A DNA stretch of 34,696 nucleotides. Origin: CAYOSU01 sp964541255 (GTDB lineage: Bacteria; Bacillota; Clostridia; Christensenellales; CAMQZB01). How positions within the stretch are numbered: the stretch's first letter is position 1; each line of letters starts with the position of its first letter. Below the pieces are notes generated by a model, which ran no database searches, was not told the DNA's origin, and saw only the letters and a program-made list of their open reading frames with translations. This document shows, piece by piece, positions 31,240 through 34,696 of the stretch. Location: the NCBI GenBank assembly GCA_964541255.1, contig CAZIPL010000011.1, positions 1 to 34,696 on the forward strand, read 5' to 3'. The translations under genes were made by a program, and so were the position numbers.

Positions 31240-32372
31240 AGAAAATCGTTATAGCCGTGATGGCTCTTGTTGCGACGTTAGTCTTATTTCCGTCAAACGC
31301 TTTCGGAGAAGAGCTTTCCTCAAGCGAAAAAATCAATGAATACGACTTTTCTATGTTTGAGGACTTTTTTGAGGAAGTGAGCGAATATTTGCAAGAAGAT
31401 ACGTTTTCGTCATTTTCGAAGAAATTACTTAGCGGTGAAATAGACGGCAATGGTATTTTTCGAGAACTACTTTCTCTTGCGTTTTCGGAAGTCAAAAAGA
31501 CGGTGCCGCTTGTCGGAATACTTGTTGCGTTGACGTTGATATACGGAGTTTTCGGGAACGGAAAGAGCGATTTTTTATCGGGCGAGCTTTCGGCAGCGCT
31601 ACGGCTTGCATTTTCTCTTTCCGTCGCGATTTTAATGGGGATATACGTTGTCGTCGCGTTTCAAGAAGTTAGTCTTTCGATTGAAAAAATGAAATCTCAA
31701 ATGGAATTGTCTTTTCCGTTTTTGACGACTCTTCTTGTTGCAAGCGGAAGCGAAACGACGTCGGTCGGCATTCAACCCGTATTATATTTTTTGTCGGTAA
31801 CTTTAACGGGCGTTATATCAAAAATGGTTCTTCCGCTTGCTATATTTTCTTTTGCGTTGTCGCTGTTTTCGAATCTATCGGATAAGCTCGACCTTTCGGA
31901 AACGGTTAAGCTTTCGGGCGATATTGCAAAAACCACGCTTGTTTTTTCCGTCGTGATATTCACGGCATACATCGCAATCACCGGAAGCTATGCGATAAGT
32001 CGCGACGGAATGGCGTATAAAGCGGCTCGTTTCGCCCTTTCGCAAAGCGTGCCGATTGTAGGGGCTTACATAAAAGATGGACTTGATATGGCGGTTGTTT
32101 GCTCGGTAGAAATCAAAAACGCCGTAGGGATTGCGTTTCTTATCGTTTTTATCGCAAAAGCGATTACTCCTATCGCAAAGTGTTTTAGTTTGAGCTTTGC
32201 CGTGAGGCTTGCCGCGAGCATAGCTTCGCCTTTTTCGGAAAGAGGTTCGTTGAAAATCTTCGAATCGGTTGCAAAATGCACCGATATTGTCGGAAGTTCC
32301 ATATTATGCGTGACGGCAATGTATCTCGAAGCGATTTTTGTCTTTATCAAAGCGACGGAGTATATCTTATGA
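31236..32372 (+). CDS. spoIIIAE: Stage III sporulation protein AE
   Basis: This 378-residue membrane protein starts with a hydrophobic, cleavable-looking signal (IVIAVMALVATLVLFPSNAFG), then an acidic segment, then six or more membrane segments. The later IPVLYF-like region (SVGIQPVLYFLSVTLTGVIS) and the C-terminal TDIVGSSILCVTAMY fit SpoIIIAE. It is the largest channel-complex membrane subunit. ATGA overlap with spoIIIAD on the left and with spoIIIAF on the right indicates coupled translation. Confidence 0.94.
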   Translation: MKKIVIAVMALVATLVLFPSNAFGEELSSSEKINEYDFSMFEDFFEEVSEYLQEDTFSSFSKKLLSGEIDGNGIFRELLSLAFSEVKKTVPLVGILVALTLIYGVFGNGKSDFLSGELSAALRLAFSLSVAILMGIYVVVAFQEVSLSIEKMKSQMELSFPFLTTLLVASGSETTSVGIQPVLYFLSVTLTGVISKMVLPLAIFSFALSLFSNLSDKLDLSETVKLSGDIAKTTLVFSVVIFTAYIAITGSYAISRDGMAYKAARFALSQSVPIVGAYIKDGLDMAVVCSVEIKNAVGIAFLIVFIAKAITPIAKCFSLSFAVRLAASIASPFSERGSLKIFESVAKCTDIVGSSILCVTAMYLEAIFVFIKATEYIL

Positions 32373-32779
32373 AAGCAGTTTTAATCGGGCTTTTTGCCGC
32401 AAGTGCTATGTCGCTTTTGTGCGAAACGATTATGCCTGACGGAAAACTTAAAAAGTGCGTAGGTTTTTTTATCGGGATAGCCGCGACGACAGTCGCGTTT
32501 TCGCCGATATATTCTTTTTTCAAAAACGGAATATCGGATGATTTTTCGATAGAGATTAGTGCCGTTTATTCCGCTTTTCAAAATAAAACAAGCGAAACGG
32601 AGGACGATATCGAAGAATATTTGCGGTGTCAAGGAATAAACGCCGATGTAAAAATATATACATATTGCGATAAAACGAGCTTTGTTATTTTTTCTGCAGA
32701 CAAAAATATTTCCTTTGTGAAAAAAGCAATTTCTTCGATTCTGGAAATCGAGGAAGAAAAAATTCAAGAATATCCTTAA
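32369..32779 (+). CDS. spoIIIAF: Stage III sporulation protein AF
   Basis: This 136-residue protein has two N-terminal TM segments (KAVLIGLFAASAMSLLCETI and CVGFFIGIAATTVAF, with MPDGKLKK between) and a C-terminal alpha/beta soluble domain, the SpoIIIAF layout. It starts by ATGA overlap with spoIIIAE. The expected next gene, spoIIIAG, is not found; 135 nt separate this stop codon from spoIIIAH. Confidence 0.9.
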   Translation: MKAVLIGLFAASAMSLLCETIMPDGKLKKCVGFFIGIAATTVAFSPIYSFFKNGISDDFSIEISAVYSAFQNKTSETEDDIEEYLRCQGINADVKIYTYCDKTSFVIFSADKNISFVKKAISSILEIEEEKIQEYP

Positions 32780-32914
32780 AGAAGTTATACGGAGAAAAAA
32801 TTAAGCATAAAATACTTCAAGAACTGCAAAAAGAGCTTTGGCGGGCGGCGTTATCGATGTTCGTTCCCGCATAGGAGTATTTGACAGAAAAAGATTGTTT
32901 TGGAGGTAATTTCA

Positions 32915-33388
32915 ATGTCAAAAAAGAAAAAAATCATAGTTTCGATATGTATGGTACTTCTTCTTGCGGCGACAGCATATTTGAATATTTTGCTCGCCAA
33001 CGGCAAAGAAGAGGAAGATTTGTCCGTATCGAGCAACTTCTTCACCGAGTATCGCAGCGAAAGAACGTCTACGAGAGAGCAAGAGATGTTATATCTTGAC
33101 GGGATTATCGGGAATACTTCGCTTGCAGAAGAGACCGTAAGTCAAGCGGCATTGCAAAAAATGGAGATAGTCGATCTTATGGAAAAGGAGCTTATTTTAG
33201 AGGGGCTTCTTAAAGCAAAAGGCTTCGAGGACGTTGCGGTAACTATGTCTTCGACGAGCGATAACGTCAACGTCATCGTAAAAGCCGACGAGCTGTCGCA
33301 AGAGGACGTCGCGGGGATATATTCCGTTCTTGCGGAAGAGGTTGACGGAATTACATATTCCAACATAAAGATTATTCCCGTGAAATAA
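32915..33388 (+). CDS. spoIIIAH: Stage III sporulation protein AH
   Basis: SpoIIIAH forms the mother-cell half of the SpoIIIAH-SpoIIQ link across the intermembrane space. The 157-residue protein has a Lys-rich N-terminus, one TM segment (about residues 7-26, IIVSICMVLLLAATAYLNIL), and a periplasmic-side domain with the family signature FFTEYRSERTSTREQEMLYL. The C-terminal ring-building domain follows (LILEGLLKAKGFEDVAVTMS). The ATG at 32915 has GGAGGT 8 nt upstream. It is the last gene of the sporulation block. The length is on the short side but complete. Confidence 0.93.
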   Translation: MSKKKKIIVSICMVLLLAATAYLNILLANGKEEEDLSVSSNFFTEYRSERTSTREQEMLYLDGIIGNTSLAEETVSQAALQKMEIVDLMEKELILEGLLKAKGFEDVAVTMSSTSDNVNVIVKADELSQEDVAGIYSVLAEEVDGITYSNIKIIPVK

Positions 33389-33410
33389 TCATGTGGTGCG
33401 ACGCGATTGA

Positions 33411-33659
33411 ATGGAAGCCTTTATTGAAACCTTAAAATATGCGCAAGATAACGAATATATATTTGATTGTCGTTCATTAAAAAGTCGGTTAAGTAAGTTA
33501 TAGATATGCGATTGCGATTAAAGTTGCAGAAGACAAAGATTTTAAACACACGGGGCTTTAGATATGGTTTTTCTGCGATTGAAAGAATAAATAGAATTGG
33601 AAAGATTTCTCTATGAACGTCATGGAAGATATGATTTTGCAGTAAAACTCTATCGTTAA
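33411..33659 (+). pseudogene. Decayed coding stretch, family unknown
   Basis: Protein-like peptides follow each other in shifting frames: EAFIETLKYAQDNEYIFDCR and SLKSRLSKL (stop at 33503), then YAIAIKVAEDKDFKHTGL, then FRYGFSAIERINRIGKISL, then YERHGRYDFAVKLYR with TAA at 33659. Each step is a one-base shift in the same direction, and the pieces read as one protein of roughly 80 residues. I do not recognise the family. It may be a frameshifted relic or chance. The region 33389-33793 has no other supported gene. Confidence 0.3.
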
Positions 33660-33667
33660 AAAAACAA

Positions 33668-33697
33668 AAAAGGATGCTTGTAATTAAGCATCCTTTT
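33668..33697. terminator. Perfect bidirectional terminator
   Basis: AAAAGGATGCTT (33668-33679) pairs perfectly with AAGCATCCTTTT (33686-33697). On the minus strand T6 follows, so it best serves the hydrogenase-like gene; it can also stop transcripts from the spoIIIA side. Confidence 0.88.
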
Positions 33698-33793
33698 AGT
33701 GTTTTGTTAAACAATAAGTTTAGCTGATAATATATTTTGATTTGAAATCATATGCCGATTTTTGTTTGTGGGGGTCGGACGATTTTAAGCTTT

Positions 33794-34696
33794 TTAGCGC
33801 TTAAGAAGCTTGGTTGCGTCGGAAATGGTTTTTTCGTATGCTTCCATACCGTATTTATCGACTTCGGCTTTATTCTTTTCGCCGTGAGTCAAGCAGCCCG
33901 CTCCGCCGATACATCCGCCAACGCAAGCCATTCCTTCGATGAAGTTCGCGTCTAACTTTCCTTTGCTCTTTTGCAAAAGGGCAATTTTGCACGCTTCTAT
34001 TCCGTCGCAAGCACACGCTTTGAGTTCGAAATCTTTATCAAGACCTTGCTCTTTCAAGCCTTGCTTAACTGCGTCGGAAAGTCCTCCGCTTCTTGCGAAT
34101 ATTCTTCCGAAATACGAAGCGTTGTCGAGAACGTCTTCGGGAAGAGTCGTTATATCGATTTCCTTGCTGTCGAAAAGCGCTTGCAGTTCTTCGAAGGTCA
34201 TGGCAACGTCAACGTACGGCTTGACGGATTCTTTCTGAACCTCGGCTTTTTTCGCGGTACAAGGTCCTATGAATACGACCTTTGCGGTAGGCTCTTGGTC
34301 TTTGATATATTTCGCAATCGCCGCCATTGGGGAAAGATTGTGCGAAACATAAGGCAAAAGCTTCGGGAAGTTCTTTTCGATATAGCTTACAAACGCGGGA
34401 CAGCACGAGCTTGTGAGGAAGCCCTTTTCGGCAAGTTCTCTCGATTCCGCTTCCGCGACCATATCCGCGCCTAGAGCCGCTTCGATGACGGTATAAAATC
34501 CGAGCTTTTTAAGCCCCGTGATTATCTGTCCGAGCTTTGCGTAAGTGAATTGGCTCGATATAGAGGGTGCGACAACGGCGTAAACCTTAAAGATCGAGTT
34601 GTTTTCGCTCTTTTTGATGAGGTCGATTACGTTGAGAATAAAGGACTTATCGGTGATTGCTCCGAACGGGCAGTGATAAACGCACGCGCCGCAAGA
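33794..34696 (-). CDS. [FeFe]-hydrogenase-like iron-sulfur protein, N-terminus cut by window edge
   Basis: The frame is open from the right window edge to TAA at 33794, 300 residues of the C-terminal part. It begins in a ferredoxin cluster motif (CGACVYHCPFG), then enters the H-cluster domain. The three signatures are present: L1 as TSSCCPAFV, L2 as IGPCTAKKAE and L3 as EGMACVGGCIGGAG. These provide the four cysteines that hold the 4Fe-4S part of the H-cluster. L1 with Ala and L2 with Gly-Pro-Cys differ from the classic TSCCPGW and MPC motifs of group A enzymes. They fit group B or D enzymes, some of which may sense or slowly oxidise hydrogen. A role in fermentative hydrogen metabolism is likely, not proven. 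Confidence 0.9.
   Translation of the reverse strand, partial: SCGACVYHCPFGAITDKSFILNVIDLIKKSENNSIFKVYAVVAPSISSQFTYAKLGQIITGLKKLGFYTVIEAALGADMVAEAESRELAEKGFLTSSCCPAFVSYIEKNFPKLLPYVSHNLSPMAAIAKYIKDQEPTAKVVFIGPCTAKKAEVQKESVKPYVDVAMTFEELQALFDSKEIDITTLPEDVLDNASYFGRIFARSGGLSDAVKQGLKEQGLDKDFELKACACDGIEACKIALLQKSKGKLDANFIEGMACVGGCIGGAGCLTHGEKNKAEVDKYGMEAYEKTISDATKLLKR

Overview
The window looks like a chromosomal stretch from a spore-forming anaerobic member of the Firmicutes (Clostridia), probably a gut or similar host-associated lineage. The evidence is a spoIIIA sporulation operon (29461-33388), the C-terminal part of an [FeFe]-hydrogenase-type protein at the right edge, Shine-Dalgarno leaders of the AGGAG type, many sigma-A-like promoters with 17-bp spacers, moderate-to-low GC, and glycosidases suited to host-type glycans. 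I see no tRNA, rRNA, CRISPR array or intact insertion sequence.

Left part (1-10074): a GH20-like hexosaminidase cut by the window edge (-), a membrane-anchored endonuclease/exonuclease/phosphatase-family protein, an autoregulation-ready TetR regulator (-), a TerB-like protein, a two-TM coiled-coil protein, a GH29 alpha-L-fucosidase, and two MFS transporters. A 900-bp gap (6395-7297) between the fucosidase and the first transporter holds a terminator, a candidate small RNA on the minus strand, two tiny ORFs and one copy of a dispersed repeat.

Middle (10384-21148): a flavoprotein reductase of the geranylgeranyl-reductase type (-), an aldo/keto reductase, an SDR resembling NYC1/NOL, then a glycerol block. 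On the minus strand glycerol kinase is followed by an alpha/beta hydrolase of monoacylglycerol-lipase type. Divergent on the plus strand are three tightly packed genes for an anaerobic glycerol-3-phosphate dehydrogenase (FAD oxidoreductase with a C-terminal Cys cluster, a second FAD/NAD oxidoreductase, and a DUF1667 Cys protein). The inferred route is monoglyceride to glycerol, glycerol-3-phosphate, then DHAP. An MgtC/SapB membrane protein follows.

Right part (21641-34696): a GH2 beta-galactosidase-like enzyme with an unusual Pro/Lys/Met-rich insert (-); a GT4 glycosyltransferase plus PlsC-like acyltransferase pair that may make glycolipids (-); an XRE regulator fused to four TM segments with an apparently leaderless promoter, in operon with a histidine phosphatase; a DUF2974 alpha/beta-hydrolase-like protein; spoIIIAA-AF and spoIIIAH with spoIIIAG apparently missing; a decayed-looking coding stretch; and the [FeFe]-hydrogenase-like gene (-).

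Promoters, terminators and repeats were read by eye from consensus and base pairing. Protein family calls rest on motif recognition, not on database searches.
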